Source: an uncultured Lachnospiraceae bacterium
GTDB lineage: Bacteria; Bacillota; Clostridia; Lachnospirales; Lachnospiraceae
Direction of reading: 5' to 3'
NCBI GenBank assembly: GCA_910588295.1
Contig: CAJUQO010000059.1
Location: 1 to 20,365 of the forward strand
Length of the DNA stretch: 20,365 bases
Below are positions 14,357-20,365 of this stretch, piece after piece (the first letter of the stretch is position 1; the number at the start of each line of letters is the position of its first letter). The translations under genes were made by a program, and so were the position numbers. Below the pieces are notes generated by a model. The model was not told the DNA's origin. It did not search any database and saw only the letters and a program-made list of their open reading frames with translations.

Positions 14357-16252
14357 CTATCCTTTCCCCGTCAGCTGCTTTTTCTTTATAAACTCATTAT
14401 ATGCTTCATAGAAATACCCCTCTCCTGCCACGGTTCCGCCTGCCTTTCCCTCTGAAAGGACTTCAAACAAGACGTCCCGAAACGACTGATAAATATAGCT
14501 AAATTTATGTTTATTAAAAATCCTGTTCACCATATCCAGCGCCCCCTGCACCGCTTCAGTGCTACTTAAATCATATTCCCGTAAGGCGCCCCTGATATGA
14601 AATTCCTCTACAGATGTCTCAAGATTCATATCTTCCACTTCCCTTTCGCAGTACAAAACATGTATCAGTCCGCAATCCTCTTCCGGCTCCAGCAGCCTGG
14701 GATTTTGCACTATCTTTGATTCCAGCTGCGTATATCGGTACCGCTTCCATTCTTCACAAATTGCCGCCTCCTCCTCAGGCATGGACAAATTCAAAATCCA
14801 GTATCCCGAAATTCTCACATCCACCCACTTTATCGCTTCCGCACTGCCGTTTACCCGAACAAACGAAGGAACCGCCTCTGAAAAAGAAAACAGCCGAAGT
14901 AAAAACGCAAGATTGGCCCCGTTGACAAACCAGTCAAGCTCTGCAACCGCATTGCGATAGTAAAATAAATGCGTAATCATAATACTGTTGAAAAGCGCGT
15001 TCAAAAACTCCATGGTAAGCGTCTCTTTTGGCAGCCGCGCGGCCGTATCCGTAAACGCCTCCAACAGGCTTCGGAACAACCGCATATCCATAAACCTGGC
15101 ATTTAACTTGATAGCATCCAGCTGCTCCCTGACGGCCTTGAGATACCCTCCGATACACTCCTGTTTTTCCTTATCCTCCAGTATTTTCTCCTCCAGCATT
15201 TGGTCCAGAACAGACGCCTGTACCGCAGGGGTAATTACCTTTTTATATTCCACGCAGTTTAGCTTGCTCCGCAATACATCATGGACAAATTTTTCTCCCA
15301 GCATATCCGAATTGCAGACAATAATTACTTTCATGCCGCAGGACTCTGTCAGCTCGTTGATCAGACCGATTAAGGCAATATATTTATCAAAATCCTCCCG
15401 CGTGGCATTATTACTGTAAAAATCCTCAACCTTTGAAAAAGCCCATTCCACCGACTGAAATTCCCTTTTGATCTGATCAAACTCTTTCATTTCTGATGAT
15501 CCGCTCAGCAGGCCGGGTGATTGATGGTAAATCTTTTTCTCATAACCCCCGATTAATGGCCGGGACGTAATTCGCTCAAAATCATCAAATATAAAAACAG
15601 AGCCCTTTTTTGCGGAAGCATAGGTATAGGATTTCTTTAAAAACTTATTGGCTGCATCGCCGATTACCGGCAAATACTGCAGCATTTTAATGAGCAGCGC
15701 ATAGACGGATTCATCCCCCTGCTCTATGATACCATTGATTTCTTCCACCAGCTCTTTGCGGGTGCTCAGCCCAAAACAGGAAATTCGATAAACTTTTGTG
15801 TTGGAATACCGATAATATCGTTCAAAAAACCTGTTTACCTCATAGGTCTTGCCTGATCCCCATTTCCCTGTTACCAGAAAGCAGCGCGATACGGCAGTAT
15901 CCTGCAAATAGCGAAACAGGATTTCTTCAAATCTGGTATTTCCCGTTTTCTTTTTCAGCCTGAGATCACAGATAATCCGCACAATAAGCAAAATTACGGA
16001 CAACACAATCCAACTCACAATTGCCAGCCGGAAAAACTTTTCCCATGAAAAATACAGATTTTTAAAAGAAACCAACTCAATGTTTACGCCCCAATTAATG
16101 AGATATTTGCAGACCTCCCTGCAAAACGTCCGCAGCCCTTTGACCTGGTATAACAGGATATAGAAAACACCGGTAACCGCCGTAAAATCCACCGCTTTTT
16201 TCAATTTTATGAATATCGTTTCCAGTTTCTTGACCACTTTTTCTTTTGTCAT
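14357..16252 (-). CDS. Membrane-anchored KAP-family P-loop NTPase
   Basis: A 631-residue protein with Walker A GKWGSGKT (129-136) and Walker B SVFIFDDFER (218-227, Asp223-Asp224). A later VIIVCNSDML strand (309-318) resembles a sensor position. The GKWGSGKT plus FDDxER pair is characteristic of KAP NTPases, the family of Kidins220 and of F-plasmid PifA, which excludes phage T7. Two hydrophobic segments (about 21-37 and 74-96) precede the ATPase domain and place it on the cytoplasmic side of the membrane. Residues 330-631 are a long helical, poorly conserved region typical of sensor or effector ends. GAGGG six bases before the ATG supports the start. It has a good promoter (16308-16336) and is followed after one base by the sortase gene. 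The substrate and role are unknown; antiphage or membrane-surveillance work is inference from family. Confidence 0.82.
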   Translation of the reverse strand: MTKEKVVKKLETIFIKLKKAVDFTAVTGVFYILLYQVKGLRTFCREVCKYLINWGVNIELVSFKNLYFSWEKFFRLAIVSWIVLSVILLIVRIICDLRLKKKTGNTRFEEILFRYLQDTAVSRCFLVTGKWGSGKTYEVNRFFERYYRYSNTKVYRISCFGLSTRKELVEEINGIIEQGDESVYALLIKMLQYLPVIGDAANKFLKKSYTYASAKKGSVFIFDDFERITSRPLIGGYEKKIYHQSPGLLSGSSEMKEFDQIKREFQSVEWAFSKVEDFYSNNATREDFDKYIALIGLINELTESCGMKVIIVCNSDMLGEKFVHDVLRSKLNCVEYKKVITPAVQASVLDQMLEEKILEDKEKQECIGGYLKAVREQLDAIKLNARFMDMRLFRSLLEAFTDTAARLPKETLTMEFLNALFNSIMITHLFYYRNAVAELDWFVNGANLAFLLRLFSFSEAVPSFVRVNGSAEAIKWVDVRISGYWILNLSMPEEEAAICEEWKRYRYTQLESKIVQNPRLLEPEEDCGLIHVLYCEREVEDMNLETSVEEFHIRGALREYDLSSTEAVQGALDMVNRIFNKHKFSYIYQSFRDVLFEVLSEGKAGGTVAGEGYFYEAYNEFIKKKQLTGKG

Positions 16253-16307
16253 GAATCGCCCTCACCGATTTCAGAAAACCATTATGTGCGTACTATTGCC
16301 ACTCTCC

Positions 16308-16336
16308 ATTATAGTGGCCAGAGATTCTTCATTCAA
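16308..16336 (-). promoter_or_regulatory. Promoter of the KAP NTPase-sortase operon
   Basis: On the minus strand TTGAAT (16336-16331), 17 bases, then a perfect TATAAT (16313-16308). It lies 55 bases upstream of the NTPase start. A 6-bp inverted repeat (GCCACT/AGTGGC, 16298-16318) spans the -10 and could act as an operator or a 5' hairpin. Confidence 0.7.
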
Positions 16337-16361
16337 TGTTATAGTAAGAACTAAACTATAA
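16309..16361. repeat. TTATAGT motifs between the divergent NTPase and recombinase genes
   Basis: TTATAGT occurs directly at 16309-16315 and 16339-16345, 30 bases apart (about three helical turns), and inverted (ACTATAA) at 16355-16361 after a 9-base spacer. The first overlaps the -10 of the NTPase promoter and the third the -10 of the recombinase promoter. This fits binding sites of one regulator or of the recombinase itself, but the AT-rich motif could recur by chance. Confidence 0.4.
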
Positions 16362-16362
16362 T
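16332..16362 (+). promoter_or_regulatory. Probable promoter of the tyrosine recombinase gene
   Basis: TTCAAT (16332-16337), 19 bases, perfect TATAAT (16357-16362), 26 bases before the recombinase ATG. The spacing is long and the -35 weak. The -35 overlaps the -35 of the divergent NTPase promoter, so the two promoters probably interfere. Confidence 0.45.
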
Positions 16363-16388
16363 ATAAAAACACAAAGGAGAATCAAACT

Positions 16389-17309
16389 ATGGACACTGTA
16401 AAAGCTTGCATTGAAAACTATCTGGAATATTGCAGTTCCCAAAAATGTCTTGATGAGAAAACGCTGAAAGCCTATCAAATTGATCTGCGGCAATTTTGTG
16501 AGCAAATCCCTGCTCCCTGCATCCACGAAATAACTTCCAAATCTTTGGAACAATATATTGCCCGGTTACATACCCAGTACAGGCCAAAAACCGTAAAGCG
16601 AAAAATCGCGTCGGCAAAAGCTTTCTTTCATTATCTGGAATACCGGGAGATCATTGCTCAAAATCCTTTCAGCAAAATCATGATCCGTTTCCGCGAGCCG
16701 GTCATTCTGCCAAAAACCATTCCTCTGCATACTGTCGAAGCATTTTTATCCACCATATACAGCCAGCGGGAAAATGCCCGAACACCCTATCAGAAACGAA
16801 ACGCCTTGCGGGACGCCGCTGTGGCTGAGCTATTATTTGCAACCGGCATGCGCATATCCGAGCTCTGCACCTTAAAAGCATACGATGTGAATTTATCTGA
16901 CGGAACGATTCTCATTTACGGAAAAGGAAATAAGGAACGCCGCATACAGATCGGCAGCGAAGACGTTATCCGTATTCTGAACGAATACAAAAATAACTTT
17001 TTCACAGGCAGGCCAGCCTGTTCCAACTTTTTTGTAAATCAGTCCGGCAATCCCCTATCCGATCAGGCAGTGCGCAGAATGATTAATAAATATACCGCTC
17101 TGGCTTCCATAGAACAACACATAACGCCGCATATGTTCCGTCACACCTTTGCCACAAGCCTGCTGGAGGCAGACGTGGATATTCGCTTCATTCAGGAAAT
17201 GCTTGGACACAGTTCCATCAATATTACGGAAATATATACCCACGTGGCAGTGGCGAAGCAAAGAAATATTCTTGCCACAAAGCATCCCCGGAAAAATTTT
17301 CACATATAA
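16389..17309 (+). CDS. Tyrosine recombinase (XerC/XerD-like)
   Basis: A 306-residue site-specific recombinase. There is a SAM-like N-terminal DNA-binding domain (1-100) and a C-terminal catalytic domain with the full active set: Arg155 (ATGMRISEL), Lys179 (YGKGNKER), His248 and Arg251 (HMFRHTF), His274 (LGHSS) and Tyr283 (TEIYTHV). Length and motif spacing are XerC/XerD-like, but with no dif site or division-gene context it is more likely a mobile-element or DNA-inversion enzyme. AAAGGAG lies nine bases before the ATG. It diverges from the KAP NTPase gene and is followed by a hairpin. No att sites or matching inverted repeats could be identified around it. Confidence 0.92.
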   Translation: MDTVKACIENYLEYCSSQKCLDEKTLKAYQIDLRQFCEQIPAPCIHEITSKSLEQYIARLHTQYRPKTVKRKIASAKAFFHYLEYREIIAQNPFSKIMIRFREPVILPKTIPLHTVEAFLSTIYSQRENARTPYQKRNALRDAAVAELLFATGMRISELCTLKAYDVNLSDGTILIYGKGNKERRIQIGSEDVIRILNEYKNNFFTGRPACSNFFVNQSGNPLSDQAVRRMINKYTALASIEQHITPHMFRHTFATSLLEADVDIRFIQEMLGHSSINITEIYTHVAVAKQRNILATKHPRKNFHI

Positions 17310-17315
17310 GTTTCA

Positions 17316-17344
17316 GGGCAGTCCGCTTCGTTTGCGGATTGCCC
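17316..17344 (+). terminator. Stem-loop after the recombinase gene
   Basis: GGGCAGTCCGC (17316-17326) pairs with GCGGATTGCCC (17334-17344): 11 bp with one G-T wobble and a 7-base loop, seven bases after the stop codon. The stem is strong, but no T-run follows on either strand. It may terminate weakly or protect the 3' end. It also ends 13 bases from the stop of the convergent gene. Confidence 0.5.
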
Positions 17345-17357
17345 TGCCATTTCATCC

Positions 17358-18203
17358 CTATGCTTCTTCCCTGCCGAAACCATCCGCCGTCTTTTCCAGA
17401 ATAAAATTCTGTCCCGTCAGCATGGAGTGCATGATTAACTTTTCTTCCCCTTCCAGCATATAAAACTGCTGCCACCCGGCATAAGCGTCGTAAAAGACAC
17501 CGTTAATTTTCCCATAGTTTTCTTCGCCGACCGCCCTGCGAAGTTTCTCGTCCGGACAGGTTTTATGAATCAGCGTCTCCGGCAAAGCCGGCTGCCAGAC
17601 ATACCATGCCCCGGTATCATGATACTCTGTTATCATATTGTCCTTTACGGGCGGTTCCCGGTCCTGCCTCGTACCCATCCTTCTCTGTGAATCATAGGCT
17701 ACAAAGAGATCGTCTTTAATGACAAACCGCTTTTCCAGCATTTCTTCCGCTTCCTGTTTCGTCATTACCGACTCGCTTATATCATCATACCCTTCTGTCG
17801 GGCAAAACCGTGTAACCTGATATTCCCCAAAGTATTCTTTCAACAGGTGGTTGTATTTCCTGCCCCACTGTTCTTCCCGTTCACTTTCCCTAATTCCGCC
17901 GTCTGTCTGATAAAATATGTTGACAAGATATCCTCTTTCCGGGCTGACGCCGCGAAGGCAAAGCACTGTCCATACATCCGGCCATCCGTCCTGATCGAGA
18001 TCATCAACAAAAACGTCCCAATAATACATGTCATTGGGAAAGGTCGTATGATATAAAATTTCTCCGGCATCATCCAGAATAAGAATCCACGGAACAGAAC
18101 GCTTGTCATTTGACGTAGCGGTGACCAGACCGACGCCTCCCCAGGCTTTTGAATCAATCCGTATAGCCGATACTTCATGTAAATCAGATAAACGGTCTGC
18201 CAT
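17358..18203 (-). CDS. Unrecognised protein with a calcium-loop-like motif
   Basis: A 281-residue protein whose family I do not recognise. Residues 10-85 look like a beta-rich unit (ILILDDAGEILYHTTF) ending in WDVFVDDLDQDGWPDVWTV. There Asp68, Asp70, Asp72 and Asp76 reproduce the DxDxDGxxD calcium loop found in FG-GAP/VCBS repeats and dockerins. Only one such repeat is seen. The remainder is aromatic-rich (GAWYVWQPALPE, DAYAGWQQFYMLEG) without clear motifs. No signal peptide precedes it, although calcium-loop repeats of this kind are usually extracellular. GGGGGATG upstream supports the ATG at 18203. It is 57 bases downstream of the 158-residue gene and probably in the same operon. Confidence 0.75.
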   Translation of the reverse strand: MADRLSDLHEVSAIRIDSKAWGGVGLVTATSNDKRSVPWILILDDAGEILYHTTFPNDMYYWDVFVDDLDQDGWPDVWTVLCLRGVSPERGYLVNIFYQTDGGIRESEREEQWGRKYNHLLKEYFGEYQVTRFCPTEGYDDISESVMTKQEAEEMLEKRFVIKDDLFVAYDSQRRMGTRQDREPPVKDNMITEYHDTGAWYVWQPALPETLIHKTCPDEKLRRAVGEENYGKINGVFYDAYAGWQQFYMLEGEEKLIMHSMLTGQNFILEKTADGFGREEA

Positions 18204-18260
18204 TTTTCATCCCCCATTCAAAATCCGTCTGTCTCTGCCTACAAAGCCGGTCTCCAATAT

Positions 18261-18737
18261 TTATTTTATCCGTATACTCTTTAATATCTCCACAAATAAA
18301 GTTTTATCCGTTTCCATCCCCTCCGCCGGGAAATGATAGCTCCCAAACAACATGTTTTCCTCTATCGGCAGCGTAAACATACAGTGCATACTAGTTCCCT
18401 CCGCAAAGGCAAACCATTCGATGTTTCCCGCCTCTGTCTTAATCTCCTCCGGCTTTACCCTTGTGCCTTCCGGGTACATATGACCGAAAAGTTTATGTAC
18501 TGTCTCAATTTTCGGATATTCCTGCTGTTCCTGTAACGGCTTGTCCCACAAATGAAACGTGAGGACCCTGTTTCCTTCCGGATTGCTATATACCTCCTGT
18601 GGGCTGATACCTGTAGAAAACTTCGCTGCCATCACCTCTTCTGACGGCTTCCTGTAGTCTTCCGGAATGTTTACGTGCATCCTGCCTGACAGGCAGATTG
18701 TCTCCTGCCATTCTTCCTGTTTTCTGTTCTCTTTCAT
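18261..18737 (-). CDS. Unrecognised 158-residue protein
   Basis: A soluble protein with no signal peptide or membrane helix. The order MHVNIPEDYRKPSEEVMAAKF, then VYSNPEGNRVLTFHLWDKPL, IEWFAFAEG, MFTLPIEENMLFGSYHFP and FVEILKSIRIK suggests an alternating alpha/beta domain. It is loosely reminiscent of PsbP/DcrB-like folds, but I would not assign it. GAGGGG nine bases before the ATG supports the start. It is the first gene of the leftward pair. Similar-sized single-domain proteins beside a second unknown gene are often immunity or accessory proteins, but nothing here proves that. Confidence 0.7.
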   Translation of the reverse strand: MKENRKQEEWQETICLSGRMHVNIPEDYRKPSEEVMAAKFSTGISPQEVYSNPEGNRVLTFHLWDKPLQEQQEYPKIETVHKLFGHMYPEGTRVKPEEIKTEAGNIEWFAFAEGTSMHCMFTLPIEENMLFGSYHFPAEGMETDKTLFVEILKSIRIK

Positions 18738-18770
18738 TTGTTATTCCCCTCTCACTTCTTTTTCTTTAGA

Positions 18771-18787
18771 GAAGCGGTATCCGCTTC
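18771..18787. repeat. Perfect dyad upstream of the unknown gene pair
   Basis: GAAGCGG, TAT, CCGCTTC: a perfect 7+3+7 inverted repeat starting 34 bases upstream of the 158-residue gene. A second weaker dyad (AGCCG/CGGCT) lies nearby at about 18803-18819. They could be an operator or a 5' UTR hairpin. There is no T-run, so a terminator is unlikely. Confidence 0.45.
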
Positions 18788-18904
18788 CCCTGTGCTATGT
18801 TGCAGCCGAAATAACCGGCTAGGACAACCAAAATAATACTTTACAAAATATAATCGGGAGTTTGACACTTCCGTTTAAACATCATAACACATAAACCTTG
18901 TATT

Positions 18905-18930
18905 TAAGCCTGCTTTTGGCTTATTTTTTT
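18905..18930 (+). terminator. Terminator at the left end of the insertion sequence
   Basis: TAAGCC (18905-18910), a 7-base loop, GGCTTA (18918-18923) and seven T (18924-18930). No plus-strand gene ends just before it. It most likely blocks transcription entering the element from outside, a common way transposase expression is kept low. Confidence 0.75.
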
Positions 18931-18972
18931 GTCAAATTCGTAAAAATAATGCGTGCTAGTTTACGCTAGTTG

Positions 18973-18981
18973 TGTTATAAT
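18973..18981 (+). promoter_or_regulatory. Extended -10 promoter of the transposase gene
   Basis: TGT directly followed by a perfect TATAAT (18976-18981), 18 bases before the ATG. No good -35 is found at 16-18 bases, so the extended -10 element probably carries recognition. Two GCTAGT copies (18955 and 18965), ten bases apart, precede it. Confidence 0.5.
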
Positions 18982-18999
18982 ACTTATGAGGTGATTTTT

Positions 19000-20365
19000 A
19001 TGTATGTTTCCATTACTGGTGTAGAGAATAACAAAGACGTTTATATCAACCAGTCCTACCGGAAAGAAAACGGTAAGACTTCTTCCCGGATCTACCGAAA
19101 ACTCGGAAAACTCAATGAGTTGCTCCGACAGTTTGATGGTGACTTTGATGCCATGATGGTCTGGGCAAAATCTGAAGCCGAAAAAGACACAGCCGAATAC
19201 AATGCCAAAACCTGCGATGTGTCGGTTTCTCTTTCTAGAAAAGCTTACATACCTAAGAATGAAGAACGCTGTTTTCAGATCGGATATTTGTTCCTCCAAA
19301 AACTGTGCACGGAATTAAAAATCGATGCCATCTGTCGAAAAATCTCTAAACGCCACAAATACACTTATGACCTGGGAGCCATCTTAACTGACCTGATCTA
19401 TGCAAGGATCCTTTCCCCTTCCAGCAGGCTCAGCAGTTTCTCTTACTGTAAAACACTGCTTGAACCGCCAAAGTATGAACTGCCAAATGTATACCGTGCA
19501 CTCTCGGTTATGGCTGAGGAATCTGATCTTATTCAGGAGGAACTCTACAAAAACTCAAACTTTGTTCATCCCAGAAACAAAAAAGTGCTCTACTACGACT
19601 GCACAAACTACTACTTCGAGATTGAACAGGAAGATGAACTCAGGCGCTATGGAAAGAGTAAGGAACACCGACCTAATCCCATCGTTACAATGGGATTGTT
19701 TATGGATGCTGATGGAATTCCTCTGGCTTTTGACATCTTCCCCGGAAACCAGAATGAACAGACAACCTTAAAACCTCTTGAATCAAAGGTAATAAAAGAT
19801 TTTGGCTGCAGTGAATTTATCTTCTGCTCTGATGCGGGGCTTGGAAGCAGAGCAAACCGCAGATTTAACAGCCTTGCAAACCGTTCCTACGTTATCACCC
19901 AGTCTTTAAAAAAGATGCGGAAGGAAGACCGGGAAATTGCCCTGAAACCTACACAGTTTAAAAAACCCGGCTTTGATAAATGGATCGACATCTCCACACT
20001 GGATGAATCTGCCCCGGAAGTTTACGAAACCATTTATTACAAGGAGATCCCTGTTGTAAATGGAAACATGGATGAAACAGTTATAGTTACCTACTCCCCC
20101 AAATACAAGGCATACCAGAAACGGATCCGTGAGCAGCAGATATCACGCGCCATGAAGATGATCGAACAGCCCGGAAGAAAACGCAAAAGCAAAAATCAAA
20201 ACGATCCTGCCCGTTTTATAAAAACCACAAATGTGACAAATGATGGAGAGATCGCAGAAAAGAAAGTCTGTGAACTTGATTCAGACAAAATCAGGGATGA
20301 GGAAAAATACGACGGCTTTTATGCTGTCATTACAAACCTCGAAGGCGATATAGGCGGGATTTTAA
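19000..20365 (+). CDS. IS1634-family transposase, 3' end outside the window
   Basis: The frame is open from the ATG at 19000 (GAGGTGA six bases upstream) to the window edge, 455 codons without a stop. DDE transposase of the IS4-like group. The first catalytic Asp is probably Asp200 in LYYDCTNYYFE and the second Asp278 in FCSDAGLGSRAN. The glutamate motif normally follows soon after the 'FYAVITNLEGD' segment, at the very end of what is visible. Other family features are the YGKSKEHRPNPIVTMGLFMDADGIPL and FPGNQNEQTTL regions. No frameshift or stop interrupts the visible part, so the copy may be active. The right terminal repeat is not in the window. Confidence 0.9.
   Translation, partial: MYVSITGVENNKDVYINQSYRKENGKTSSRIYRKLGKLNELLRQFDGDFDAMMVWAKSEAEKDTAEYNAKTCDVSVSLSRKAYIPKNEERCFQIGYLFLQKLCTELKIDAICRKISKRHKYTYDLGAILTDLIYARILSPSSRLSSFSYCKTLLEPPKYELPNVYRALSVMAEESDLIQEELYKNSNFVHPRNKKVLYYDCTNYYFEIEQEDELRRYGKSKEHRPNPIVTMGLFMDADGIPLAFDIFPGNQNEQTTLKPLESKVIKDFGCSEFIFCSDAGLGSRANRRFNSLANRSYVITQSLKKMRKEDREIALKPTQFKKPGFDKWIDISTLDESAPEVYETIYYKEIPVVNGNMDETVIVTYSPKYKAYQKRIREQQISRAMKMIEQPGRKRKSKNQNDPARFIKTTNVTNDGEIAEKKVCELDSDKIRDEEKYDGFYAVITNLEGDIGGIL

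Larger units (their letters stand above)
18850..20365 (+). mobile_element. IS1634-family insertion sequence, right part outside the window
   Basis: The element is recognised by its transposase. The left boundary is approximate: base composition changes near 18850, before a terminator and promoter that belong with the transposase. I could not identify the terminal inverted repeat because the right end is missing, and no target duplication can be read. Confidence 0.6.

Noticed and set aside
16339..16361. TTATAGT/ACTATAA pair as the ends of an invertible promoter
   Set aside because: The arms are nine bases apart and no second matching pair was found flanking a larger segment, so inversion would have no useful effect. 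Kept only as possible binding sites.
17316..17344. Recombinase attachment site
   Set aside because: The inverted repeat has arms of recombinase-site size, but it lies right after the stop codon and has the form of a transcript-end hairpin; no second copy was seen.
19400..19771. Separate small plus-strand gene inside the transposase
   Set aside because: It is a shifted frame within the uninterrupted transposase frame that starts at 19000.

Overview
The window looks like a Bacillota (Clostridia) chromosome, most likely Lachnospiraceae-like. The reasons are purine-rich Shine-Dalgarno sites on nearly every gene, short tight operons, moderate GC content, an Lsa-type ABC-F gene, a class B sortase, a UmuC/YolD pair and an IS1634-type transposase. 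No tRNA, rRNA or CRISPR array was seen.

Layout. 1-741 is the 3' part of a secreted lipoprotein with two OB-fold-like halves, followed by a hairpin terminator. 898-4883 is a four-gene minus-strand operon with a good promoter (4927-4955): cupin, MATE exporter, aminopeptidase P and class II aldolase. The MATE protein appears to have lost about 60 internal residues. 5117-6916 is a plus-strand ABC-F ribosome-protection gene of the Lsa type. It sits behind a consensus promoter and a ~240 nt leader holding a three-codon reading frame and two mutually exclusive RNA pairings, which looks like a ribosome-sensing attenuator. 6925-7542 is an acidic helical protein of unknown role. 7687-7894 is a frameshifted small membrane protein.

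7907-9322 is a stand-alone rubredoxin/FMN glutamate-synthase-like oxidoreductase. It faces a minus-strand operon (11740-9324) of an HD-GYP protein with a second HD domain and a DUF362/ferredoxin protein. 11964-13542 is a Y-family polymerase plus YolD-like pair; a LexA/DinR-like box lies inside its promoter, and a tiny hydrophobic peptide frame runs divergently. 13558-16252 is a minus-strand operon of a membrane-anchored KAP P-loop NTPase and a class B sortase separated by one base. It is divergent from a tyrosine recombinase (16389-17309), with repeated TTATAGT motifs between them. 17358-18737 holds two unrecognised minus-strand genes. The window ends inside an IS1634-family transposase (19000 to the edge).

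How the parts fit. The first half is housekeeping and metabolism plus an inducible antibiotic-resistance factor. The second half is more accessory: SOS-type translesion synthesis, a possible membrane NTPase/sortase module, a recombinase and an insertion sequence. The two most interesting items are the ABC-F leader, where complementary segments can be read directly, and the one-base-spaced KAP NTPase-sortase operon, whose joint function I cannot assign.
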